Below are positions 1-5,732 of a stretch of DNA of 9,161 nucleotides, in pieces. Source of the stretch: Enterocloster asparagiformis. GTDB lineage: Bacteria; Bacillota; Clostridia; Lachnospirales; Lachnospiraceae. Both the position numbers and the translations under genes were made by a program. The DNA is taken from positions 1-9,161 of the forward strand of contig JAGZSY010000070.1 in assembly GCA_018380885.1 (NCBI GenBank). Direction: 5' to 3'. Position 1 is the first letter of the stretch. Each line of letters begins with the position of its first letter. The notes under the pieces are model-generated. The model worked only from the letters and a program-made list of their open reading frames with translations, did not search any database and had not been told where the DNA came from.

Positions 1-1
1 C

Positions 2-40
2 CCGAGGTCTTATGAGCAGATGGCAAAGGGCGGCGCGTGA
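2..40 (+). CDS. C-terminal tail of an unidentified element gene (partial)
   Basis: One frame is open from the window edge to a TGA at 38-40 and encodes PRSYEQMAKGGA. A terminator-like hairpin begins within its last codons, which fits the end of a real gene. Only 12 residues are visible, so no family can be assigned. It would belong to the mobile element. A second frame is also open to a TAG at 69-71, so the choice of frame rests on the hairpin position alone. Confidence 0.3.
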   Translation, partial: PRSYEQMAKGGA

Positions 41-56
41 GAATGGGCCGCCTTTT
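25..56 (+). terminator. Putative rho-independent terminator
   Basis: AAAGGGCGGC (25-34) pairs with GCCGCCTTT (47-55) with one bulged G, and a short T run follows. It lies at the end of the preceding partial reading frame and before the DUF6870-type gene. Confidence 0.45.
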
Positions 57-118
57 GTCATTTCCTCATAGGACAATCAGGGAATGACATACACATGGAA
101 GAAAGGGGGCGAATATCC

Positions 119-382
119 ATGCAAAAACAAATTCATTTAGCGGAGCTCGCGGGGGTTGATATAACCACAGTCAACAAAGAGGACTTAGTTGACGTGTCGG
201 GGCTGGCCTTCGATAACACGGTTCCGAGAGAACAGCGGGCGGCGCAGGTGCTCCGAAAAGTAAAAAATCCGTACTGCTTCCGGGTGGGCGATATGGGCGT
301 TAAACTGGAATTTCTGGATAACGCCCCGCCCCTTGAGGATTGCTTCACTGACTTCCTTCAACGTAAAAAGAGCGGCCTGTAA
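119..382 (+). CDS. DUF6870-type small protein of mobile elements
   Basis: The product is a soluble 87-residue protein with no membrane segment. It resembles the DUF6870 family by its pattern: an N-terminal IT.V....LVD element, then a PREQR segment, then NPYCFRVGD followed by an acidic LED....FLQ end. I recognise the pattern from memory and cannot run a search. The function of the family is unknown; it is repeatedly found just upstream of serine recombinases in clostridial elements, as here. An ATG at 95 is in frame, but the ATG at 119 is preferred because AAGGGGG lies about 9 bases before it and the eight extra residues look non-conserved. Its stop codon is inside the stem-loop of a terminator, so it is probably transcribed separately from the recombinase. 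Confidence 0.75.
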   Translation: MQKQIHLAELAGVDITTVNKEDLVDVSGLAFDNTVPREQRAAQVLRKVKNPYCFRVGDMGVKLEFLDNAPPLEDCFTDFLQRKKSGL

Positions 383-402
383 TCAGTGTGCAGGCCGTTT
401 TT
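373..402 (+). terminator. Rho-independent terminator after the DUF6870-type gene
   Basis: CGGCCTG (373-379) and CAGGCCG (391-397) form a perfect 7-bp stem followed by TTTTT. The TAA stop of the upstream gene (380-382) is the start of the loop, so terminator and coding end overlap. Confidence 0.8.
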
Positions 403-440
403 GTCGGCTTCGAGACAAGATTTGCAAGGGCTCGACAACA

Positions 441-469
441 TTGTTCACACCACCTATAAATGGTATAAT
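441..469 (+). promoter_or_regulatory. Sigma-A-like promoter of the recombinase gene
   Basis: A perfect TATAAT -10 box (464-469) is preceded by a weak -35, TTGTTC (441-446), at a 17-base spacing. Transcription would begin near 476, about 27 bases before the recombinase start. The preceding terminator isolates the promoter from the upstream gene. The weak -35 and the overlapping palindrome suggest a controlled promoter. Confidence 0.65.
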
Positions 470-476
470 ATAGGTG
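451..476. promoter_or_regulatory. Candidate operator palindrome over the -10 box
   Basis: CACCTATA (451-458) and TATAGGTG (469-476) are perfect 8-bp inverted repeats with half-site centres 18 bases apart. The spacer contains nearly all of the -10 box and the right half covers the likely start site. A bound dimer would block RNA polymerase. What binds is unknown: an element repressor or the recombinase itself are both possible. The repeats are AT-rich, so chance remains possible. Confidence 0.4.
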
Positions 477-502
477 TAAAGTGATAAAGGAAGGAGGTTC
501 AC

Positions 503-2194
503 ATGGCGCGAAAGAGCCGTGTTATCACTGAAACTCAAAAGCAGGAAAGCGTAAAATCATTTGAATGGAAAATCGGTATTTATATCAGACTTTCCAAAGA
601 GGATTTAAGGAATAATGATGAATCCGAAAGTGTAACCAACCAGAGAAAAATCAATCTGGAATTTGTGGAAGAAAAATTCTGCAACGAAACGTATATCATT
701 TATGATATTTATGTAGATGATGGACGCTCTGGAACAACAGAGGACACACGACCTGATTTTCAACGGTTATCAAAAGACATTCGTGAGGGTAATGTGAATT
801 GCGTTGTTTGCAAAACTCTTGCCCGGGCCTTTCGTAACTATGCCGACCAGGGGAAGTTTCTGGAGCAGTATCTCCCTACATACGGTTGCCGCTTTATCGC
901 ATTTGGCAATCCCTACGTTGACACATTCGCAAACCCTGACTGTACGCAAAACATGGAAATCCCAATAAATGGCCTTATGAATGACCGTTACGCGGCCAGA
1001 ACGTCGGAAGATGTACGAAAGACATTTCGGACAAAACGCAACAATGGTGAGTTTATCGGCGCATTTGCCCCATACGGTTATTTGAAAAATCCAGAAAATA
1101 AAAATGCTTTTATTATTGATGAAGAAGCCGCTGAAATTGTAAAGGAGATATTCGAGAAATATCTGGCTGGTATGAGTAAACTCTCTATTGTACGGTACTT
1201 AAACGACCATAGTATTCTCTGTCCAACGGTATATAAACAAAAGCGGTTAGGCTTGAAGTACCAAAATCCGCACAGTGACCCAACAAAAAACCCTCTTTGG
1301 AGTGAAAAGACAGTGGGGGACATACTTAAAAATCAAATGTATTGCGGTGATATGGTACAAGGGCGTTATCGTATAAAAAGTTACAAAGTCCATATTCAGG
1401 AGAAAGTCCCGGAGGACGAATGGTTTATTAAAGAAAAAACTCACGAGCCAATTATCGACCGGGAAATTTTTGATAAAGTTCAGCGGTTATTACAGAAGGA
1501 CACTCGCACATCTCCTAAAAATGATACGCTATATTTGTTCAGTGGTTTCCTGCGTTGTGCTGACTGCGAAAAAGCTATGATAAGAAGTGAAGTTAAAAAA
1601 CATGTATATTACTACTGTTCGACTTATAAGAGACGGTCAAAAAAAGCCTGTACGAAACATTCCATACAGCATAACCGCTTAGAAGCAGCTGTCCTGTTTG
1701 CAATTCAGCAGTATGTATACCTTGCAATCGACTATACAAAAATCATTGAACAGATTAACAGGGCTCCAATCATCAAGAGCCAGGATAAGAAATTGTTGGA
1801 GGCTATCTCCAAAAAGGAACGGGAGCTTGCCAAGGTAATTCGATATAAACAGGCTGTTTATCAAGATTGGAAGGACAACGAGATTAGCCAGACCGATTAC
1901 CGCCGTATGCGGGAGGACTATGAAGCACAGGAAAAAGAGATAACTACAACGATTAAAAAACTACAAAACGAGAGGGCCGAACAAGAAAACGGTATAGACA
2001 CTGAAAATCCTTTTCTGGTTGCCTTTCGCAAATACGAAAATGTTACCACACTATCAAGGGATATTCTGATTGATCTTGTTGACAGTATCACAGTTTATGA
2101 AGGCGGCAATATCAGCATTGTTCTTCGCTTTGCTGATGAACTCCGCCGGGTGCAGGATTTTATTGAAATCAACACCCATTCCGAAGCGGTTTAA
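503..2194 (+). CDS. Large serine recombinase, TnpX/TndX-like site-specific integrase
   Basis: A 563-residue recombinase expected to integrate and excise the element through a Ser-DNA intermediate. The resolvase domain (about 24-175) has YIRLSKED with nucleophile Ser31 and Arg29, then NQR (46-48), YVDDGRSGTT (70-79) and KTLARAFRN (104-112), which keeps the two arginines of the usual SRLGR motif (Arg108, Arg111). The recombinase domain follows (about 187-330; FAPYGY, then a conserved NQMYCG at 277-282). A zinc ribbon uses Cys352, Cys355, Cys372 and Cys383. A coiled coil spans about 425-495, and the C-terminal ITVYEGGNISIVLRF segment is typical of clostridial transposon recombinases. The start is set by AAGGAGG at 491-497, five bases before ATG. 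Length is normal and no frameshift is seen. Base composition is clearly more AT-rich than the right flank, consistent with transfer. Confidence 0.93.
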   Translation: MARKSRVITETQKQESVKSFEWKIGIYIRLSKEDLRNNDESESVTNQRKINLEFVEEKFCNETYIIYDIYVDDGRSGTTEDTRPDFQRLSKDIREGNVNCVVCKTLARAFRNYADQGKFLEQYLPTYGCRFIAFGNPYVDTFANPDCTQNMEIPINGLMNDRYAARTSEDVRKTFRTKRNNGEFIGAFAPYGYLKNPENKNAFIIDEEAAEIVKEIFEKYLAGMSKLSIVRYLNDHSILCPTVYKQKRLGLKYQNPHSDPTKNPLWSEKTVGDILKNQMYCGDMVQGRYRIKSYKVHIQEKVPEDEWFIKEKTHEPIIDREIFDKVQRLLQKDTRTSPKNDTLYLFSGFLRCADCEKAMIRSEVKKHVYYYCSTYKRRSKKACTKHSIQHNRLEAAVLFAIQQYVYLAIDYTKIIEQINRAPIIKSQDKKLLEAISKKERELAKVIRYKQAVYQDWKDNEISQTDYRRMREDYEAQEKEITTTIKKLQNERAEQENGIDTENPFLVAFRKYENVTTLSRDILIDLVDSITVYEGGNISIVLRFADELRRVQDFIEINTHSEAV

Positions 2195-2237
2195 TATGAC
2201 CGCATTTTAATTGATAGTTGGTTTTCTTATTATCTGA
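2195..2237. other. Probable attR region: element/chromosome junction
   Basis: After the recombinase stop there are about 40 AT-rich bases, then from 2236 onward the sequence is a perfect phase of the 36-bp collagen repeat (GAC GGC GTC ACC and so on). The dinucleotide GA at 2236-2237 is the first part of the Asp codon of the repeat. TnpX and TndX are known to exchange strands at a GA dinucleotide, so GA here is a reasonable crossover candidate. CT at 2234-2235 also matches the repeat (GCT GAC), so the exact point is uncertain by a few bases. The left junction is needed to prove it. Confidence 0.5.
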
Positions 2238-2595
2238 CGGCGTCACCGGGCCCACCGGACCTACCGGCGCTGACGGTGTCGCTGGACCCACCGGACCGAC
2301 CGGCGCTGACGGCGTCACCGGGCCCACCGGACCTACCGGCGCCGACGGTGTCGCTGGACCCACTGGCCCTACCGGCGCTGACGGTGTCGCTGGACCCACT
2401 GGCCCTACTGGCGCCAATGGCGTCACCGGACCCACCGGACCGACCGGCGCTGACGGTGTCGCTGGACCCACCGGACCCACCGGCGCTGACGGTGTCGCTG
2501 GACCCACTGGCCCTACCGGCGCTGACGGCGTCACCGGACCCACTGGCCCTACCGGCGCCGACGGCGTCACCGGACCTACCGGCCCAACTGGCCCC
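2236..2595 (+). repeat. Tandem 36-bp repeats (about 10 copies)
   Basis: Units begin at 2236, 2272, 2308, 2344, 2380, 2416, 2452, 2488, 2524 and 2560, each coding 12 residues. The last unit diverges after its first six codons. The copies differ mainly by silent third-base changes, by GTC ACC versus GTC GCT, and by one Asp-to-Asn change at 2416. The repeats keep all frames open, which produces long spurious reading frames on both strands. Such arrays change copy number readily. Confidence 0.9.
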
Positions 2596-2715
2596 ACCGG
2601 CACAAGCATCACCTCGCTCACCCTTACGGCAAATGCCGGAACCGGCGCAATCACAGGAGGAACCGTGACCCTGGACAACGGCACCACAATCCCCATCACT
2701 GTGACAACAGCGTAA
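2236..2715 (+). pseudogene. 3' fragment of a collagen-like (Gly-X-Y) protein gene interrupted by the element
   Basis: The reading frame encodes about 40 Gly-X-Y triplets in a 12-residue pattern, [12 protein letters not shown] or [13 protein letters not shown] short C-terminal segment follows (about 2599-2715) that starts [13 protein letters not shown] and ends [10 protein letters not shown], a tail often seen on clostridial collagen-like proteins. No ATG or ribosome binding site lies at its 5' end. The frame is open back only to a TTG at 2218, after a TAG at 2215-2217 in element sequence. The gene is therefore best read as 5'-truncated by the insertion, with its promoter, head and first repeats on the other side of the element. 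Family knowledge suggests a trimeric collagen-like stalk on the cell or spore surface; excision could restore it. The alternative, a short chimeric gene starting at TTG 2218, is unlikely. Confidence 0.75.
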
Positions 2716-2810
2716 ACAATTTCCTGATACCGCCGCAACAATAGGCCCGCAGGCGCTGCCGGAACAACAGGTCAAGCGGACTCATCCCGCAGGCGTCGGA
2801 AACGCCTCTG

Positions 2811-2838
2811 ACAAAGCCACCGGAAACGGTGGCTTTGT
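2811..2838 (+). terminator. Strong hairpin, probable terminator of the truncated collagen-like gene
   Basis: ACAAAGCCACC (2811-2821) and GGTGGCTTTGT (2828-2838) form a perfect 11-bp stem with a GGAAAC loop, about 95 bases after the upstream stop. The trailing T run is part of the stem and short (TTTGTTG). The symmetrical A and T edges would let it act in either direction. Confidence 0.65.
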
Positions 2839-3026
2839 TGCCATCTCCCTGCCCGTTTTTACCTTTAAGCGCCTGCTGCCAACACTCCAGTCAACTATAT
2901 ATCCCGTGCCGCGCCTCCCAATCCCCCTCCTCCTGAAAAATCAGGGCACGTCAGAGCACACCGCGAAACGCCGGACAGCTTTGTCCTCTGCCAGCCTATG
3001 CGCGGGACAAAACCGGCGGCGCATAT

Positions 3027-3055
3027 CACCAAACTTGTTCGCTTTTCATATGGTA
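3027..3055 (+). promoter_or_regulatory. Candidate sigma-K (late mother-cell sporulation) promoter
   Basis: CACC (3027-3030), 16 bases, then CATATGGTA (3047-3055) fits the Bacillus sigma-K consensus mACm, 16-17 bases, CATAnnnTA at every fixed position. It points toward the collagen-like gene at 3281, with a leader of about 220 bases. BclA-type genes are known to be expressed from late sporulation promoters, so context agrees. The motif is short and could occur by chance. Confidence 0.4.
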
Positions 3056-3280
3056 TAGTATACCGCCTGACAGACGTCCGCCCAATCCGCCTCACGCCGG
3101 GCATACGGCCGCTTCCTCTCTTTCCATCGGGCCGCAATGCCAACCGGCTCGTTTCACAGCGCCGGGGACATCCACCGACGCAGAGGTCCGGACAGCTGCG
3201 GGCACATCCGGTGCGCAGCGTATCATTCTCTGCAATCCGGTCCCTATTGTAGGAATACTAACTATCAAGGAGCGATCACT

Positions 3281-4672
3281 ATGTTTTTTAATTATTCACC
3301 TGGAATAAATTGTAATGACAATCCCGAGGGCTGCGCTCCCGACGAAGCAGCCTTTGACGAGTGCAGATGTCCCGGAGCAGGCGGGTGCCCGCACATGAGC
3401 TGTAATTGCTGCTGTAACCGCGGCCCTGCCGGCCCAATGGGCCCCAGAGGCTGCCCCGGCCCCCAGGGTCCTGTGGGGCCCAGAGGTTATCCCGGTCCCC
3501 AGGGCCCCATCGGACCAAGAGGCCCCCAAGGTTTTCAGGGCCCTACCGGACCCGCAGGCACCAACGGAACAAACGGCGCTATGGGGCCCACCGGACCTGC
3601 AGGTACCAACGGCGCCACGGGACCCACCGGCACTTCCGCCACTATCACAATCGGCACTGTGACCACCGGCGAGCCGGGTGATCCCGTCGAAGTCACCAAC
3701 AGCGGCACCGATCAGGAGGCGGTCTTCGATTTCGTGATCCCCCGCGGCGCTGACGGTGAAACAGGTCCCGAGGGGCCCGAAGGGCCTGCTGGTCCCACCG
3801 GCCCTGCCGCCACTATCACAATCGGCACTGTGACCACCGGCGAGCCGGGCGATTCCGTCGAAGTCACCAACAGCGGCACCGATCAGGAGGCGGTCTTCGA
3901 TTTCGTGATCCCCCGCGGCGCTGACGGTGAAACGGGTCCCGAGGGGCCCGAAGGGCCTGCCGGTCCCACCGGCCCTGCCGCCACCATCACAATCGGCACT
4001 GTGACCACCGGCGAGCCGGGCGATCCCGCCGAAGTCACCAACAGCGGCACCGACCAGGAAGCGGTCTTCGATTTCGTGATCCCCCGCGGCGCTGACGGCG
4101 AAACGGGACCCACCGGCCCTGCCGCCACCATCACAATCGGCACTGTAACCACCGGCGAGCCGGGCGATCCCGCCGAAGTCACCAACAGCGGCACCGATGA
4201 AAACGCCATACTTGATTTTGTAATTCCCCGCGGCGATACCGGCCCCGCAGGCGGCGCCCCGGAGGTCCTGGCGACCACAGACTCCACCGGACAGCCCTCT
4301 ACCGCGGGCGGCGCCCTGATCTTCAACGATAATCCGCTGATATCCGGAACCGCCATCACCCACGCGGCCGGCTCCACAGATATAGATATATTTGAACCTG
4401 GCATCTACCAGGTATCCTTCCAGAGCTCCATCGCGGTGAATACAGGCACGGCCATACCGTCCTCCCTCACCCTGCGGGCCCAGTTCATTAACGCCGACAT
4501 CCCCGGGGCCGTGTCGACCCACACCTTCACCGCTACCAGCGAAGTGGCCAACATGTCTTTCAACGTCCCCTTCCAGGCCGCAGGGCCCGGAATCCTCCGC
4601 ATCACCGCCGACGCCTCCGGCTACACCTTCCAGGACATCGGACTCACCGTATTCCGTCTGGGAACCGCCTAA
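3281..4672 (+). CDS. BclA-like collagen triple-helix repeat protein, probable spore-surface filament
   Basis: A 463-residue protein. Residues 1-47 are Cys-rich (Cys11, 18, 28, 30, 36, 41, 43, 44, 45) and could cross-link or anchor the protein. Residues 48-119 are 24 uninterrupted Gly-X-Y triplets rich in GPQ, GPR, GPA and GPT. Residues 120-317 contain four copies of a 36-residue beta-type segment (starting [15 protein letters not shown], ending FDFVIPR or LDFVIPR), separated by 4-7 collagen triplets. Residues 326-463 form a hydrophobic, beta-rich domain resembling the C1q/TNF-like head of BclA ([14 protein letters not shown]; ending [11 protein letters not shown]). No signal peptide is visible, as expected for exosporium proteins assembled from the mother cell. 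The ATG at 3281 is chosen because AAGGAG (3267-3272) lies eight bases before it. The spore role is inferred; a cell-surface or phage-fibre-like protein is the alternative. Confidence 0.85.
   Translation: MFFNYSPGINCNDNPEGCAPDEAAFDECRCPGAGGCPHMSCNCCCNRGPAGPMGPRGCPGPQGPVGPRGYPGPQGPIGPRGPQGFQGPTGPAGTNGTNGAMGPTGPAGTNGATGPTGTSATITIGTVTTGEPGDPVEVTNSGTDQEAVFDFVIPRGADGETGPEGPEGPAGPTGPAATITIGTVTTGEPGDSVEVTNSGTDQEAVFDFVIPRGADGETGPEGPEGPAGPTGPAATITIGTVTTGEPGDPAEVTNSGTDQEAVFDFVIPRGADGETGPTGPAATITIGTVTTGEPGDPAEVTNSGTDENAILDFVIPRGDTGPAGGAPEVLATTDSTGQPSTAGGALIFNDNPLISGTAITHAAGSTDIDIFEPGIYQVSFQSSIAVNTGTAIPSSLTLRAQFINADIPGAVSTHTFTATSEVANMSFNVPFQAAGPGILRITADASGYTFQDIGLTVFRLGTA
3638..4246 (+). repeat. Four modular repeats of 171, 171, 144 and about 123 bp
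   Basis: Each copy begins with GCC ACT ATC or GCC ACC ATC (3638, 3809, 3980, 4124). The first two are 57 codons, the third is 48 codons because it lacks three collagen triplets, and the fourth runs into the C-terminal domain. Copies one to three are nearly identical in DNA, including codon choice, which suggests recent duplication or gene conversion. The fourth is more diverged at its end (DENAILDF instead of DQEAVFDF). Confidence 0.9.
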
Positions 4673-4677
4673 ACACA

Positions 4678-4711
4678 GCGAGGCCGCGGGAAATCAATCC
4701 CGCGGCCTCGC
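4678..4711. terminator. Bidirectional terminator between convergent genes
   Basis: GCGAGGCCGCGGGA (4678-4691) and TCCCGCGGCCTCGC (4698-4711) form a perfect 14-bp stem with a six-base loop. It lies 5 bases after the collagen-like gene and 14 bases after the end of the convergent lipoprotein gene. T runs are modest on both sides (TTCTGTCTCTATTTT rightward, TGTGTTTA leftward). Confidence 0.8.
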
Positions 4712-4725
4712 GCCTGCTTCTGTCT

Positions 4726-5718
4726 CTATTTTGGAAAATAACTGTGATACAGCTCAAAGAAATTGGTGGTAGTGGATTCCTCGCCGCCCTCAAAGTGGAT
4801 ATCGTCCCACATCTTTTCATCGTACACCACCACATGGCTGTCCGCAAAGGGGGCGTATATCTTCTGGAAGGCATTGTTTTTCTTCTCCTGCGCCAGCTTT
4901 TTCTTGCGGGCGGCCGTGGCCGCCTCGTCGTAGGCGTTGGTGCACTTTAAAATGTAGTAGGCGCCGCCGTCCTCCACAATGCCGCTGACCTCATCCTGCT
5001 CCAGCGCAAAGGCCGCCTTCTCCAGCTCGCTCTGCCGTTCATTCCGCTCCATTTGAACCACAGCGCCGCCGTCCCTGGCGTATTTTTTTGCAATGGCTGA
5101 AAAATCCGCGCCCTCCGCTTGAACCTGGGCCAAGACCTCCTCCGCTGTCTGGCGGTCTGAGACCGCGATGGGCTGCACCTGGATCACCTTGGCCTCCGCA
5201 TCGCTGATTTCCAGATTCTGGTCGCTGGTCAGCTCGGTCACCAGCTTGTCCGCCCGGTAATACTCGCAGTACAAGTCATAGACCTCCTCCTGGTCGGCGC
5301 CGATATAATCCCGGTCAGCCTTGCTCAAAAGCCCGTAATACTGTTCCGACAGGCGCTTTAAGGAATCCTTCTCCTGGCTGGTGAGCTCGATTCCGTTCTC
5401 CTCCGCCAGCAGGTTCATGGTTCCCAGCTCCATAAAGAATTGACGAATCTGCTCCGTCAGCCGATCCTCAAAGTCTCCCCCTCTCGCCTTGTCCTCCACC
5501 GACCAGATTTGGCTGGTATAAATATTCTGATATCGGTTCCGTTCCGTGGCGGCGACGGTCATCAGCTGTCCCTTGGTATAGGAGCGCTTCACTTCCTCCT
5601 TGCCCGGCTCCGCCGCAGTGCTCCTGCTGCAGCCCGCCGCAGCGAGTAAAGCCATCAATATGACCGCCGCAAGGCCGCAGCGGAATATACGCCCACGGCT
5701 ATGGTGCTCTCTCGTCAA
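4726..5718 (-). CDS. Parvulin-like (PpiC/SurA/PrsA-type) lipoprotein
   Basis: A 330-residue predicted lipoprotein, probably an extracytoplasmic foldase or chaperone. A basic N-terminus and hydrophobic stretch (15-28) end in a lipobox-like LAAAGC with Cys30. A helical, charged SurA/PrsA-like N-domain (about 50-165) is followed by a parvulin-like region (about 171-262: TAEEVLAQVQAEGADFSAIA, then FALEQDEVSGIVEDGGAYYI) and a basic helix (268-285). The usual ARHIL histidine is replaced (QVQPI, 180-184) and the second histidine of the GYHIIK motif is Tyr (AYYILK), so isomerase activity is doubtful. The start is TTG at 5718, supported by AAAGGAG eight bases upstream. That site overlaps the TGA of the preceding HAD gene, so the two are translationally linked. 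It is the last gene of the minus-strand cluster, next to the terminator at 4678-4711. Confidence 0.8.
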   Translation of the reverse strand: MTREHHSRGRIFRCGLAAVILMALLAAAGCSRSTAAEPGKEEVKRSYTKGQLMTVAATERNRYQNIYTSQIWSVEDKARGGDFEDRLTEQIRQFFMELGTMNLLAEENGIELTSQEKDSLKRLSEQYYGLLSKADRDYIGADQEEVYDLYCEYYRADKLVTELTSDQNLEISDAEAKVIQVQPIAVSDRQTAEEVLAQVQAEGADFSAIAKKYARDGGAVVQMERNERQSELEKAAFALEQDEVSGIVEDGGAYYILKCTNAYDEAATAARKKKLAQEKKNNAFQKIYAPFADSHVVVYDEKMWDDIHFEGGEESTTTNFFELYHSYFPK

Positions 5719-5732
5719 TCTTCAAACTCCTT

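Larger units (their letters stand above)
1..2236 (+). mobile_element. Right end of an integrated element carrying a large serine recombinase (ICE/IME-like)
   Basis: The segment holds a DUF6870-type small gene and a large serine recombinase, a pairing I associate with the terminal integration module of clostridial conjugative or mobilizable elements. The recombinase stops about 40 bases before an abrupt change from AT-rich sequence to GC-rich 36-bp collagen repeats, which marks the probable boundary near 2233-2237. Serine recombinase genes normally sit next to the attachment site, so the rest of the element should lie to the left, outside the window. No relaxase, coupling protein or type IV secretion gene is visible, so conjugative ability is unproven; a prophage is possible but less consistent with the DUF6870 neighbour. 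Confidence 0.7.
2716..3280. other. 565-base intergenic region between two collagen-like genes
   Basis: I find no convincing gene. The region contains a small hairpin (AGGCGT 2791-2796 with ACGCCT 2802-2807), a strong hairpin at 2811-2838, a sigma-K-like promoter at 3027-3055 and the ribosome binding site AAGGAG at 3267-3272. The frame of the downstream gene stays open back to an ATG at 3137, but that extension lacks a good ribosome binding site and has no protein-like pattern. If the promoter call is right, the last 220 bases are a long untranslated leader. Confidence 0.6.

Noticed and set aside
2236..2595. CRISPR array, considered because of regular 36-bp periodicity
   Set aside because: The units are contiguous with no unique spacers, and the period is explained by 12-residue collagen coding units.
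2169..2775. Long minus-strand reading frames opposite the collagen repeats, and a plus-strand frame at 2276-2668
   Set aside because: They arise because the 36-bp repeat has no stop in several frames. Their composition is pure repeat translation, with no start signals, and the Gly-X-Y frame is the biologically sensible one.
3035..3059. Sigma-A promoter TTGTTC/TATAGT upstream of the BclA-like gene
   Set aside because: The spacing is only 13 bases, too short for a sigma-A promoter; the sigma-K reading of the same stretch fits better.
3137..3280. A 48-codon upstream extension of the BclA-like gene to the ATG at 3137
   Set aside because: There is no good ribosome binding site and no protein-like pattern, whereas the ATG at 3281 has AAGGAG at ideal spacing and begins a typical Cys-rich head.
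3296..4522. A 408-codon minus-strand frame and a 173-codon frame opposite the BclA-like gene
   Set aside because: These are antisense shadows of the GC-rich repetitive gene. No ribosome binding site or recognisable domain is seen, and the plus-strand gene has clear modules and a start signal.
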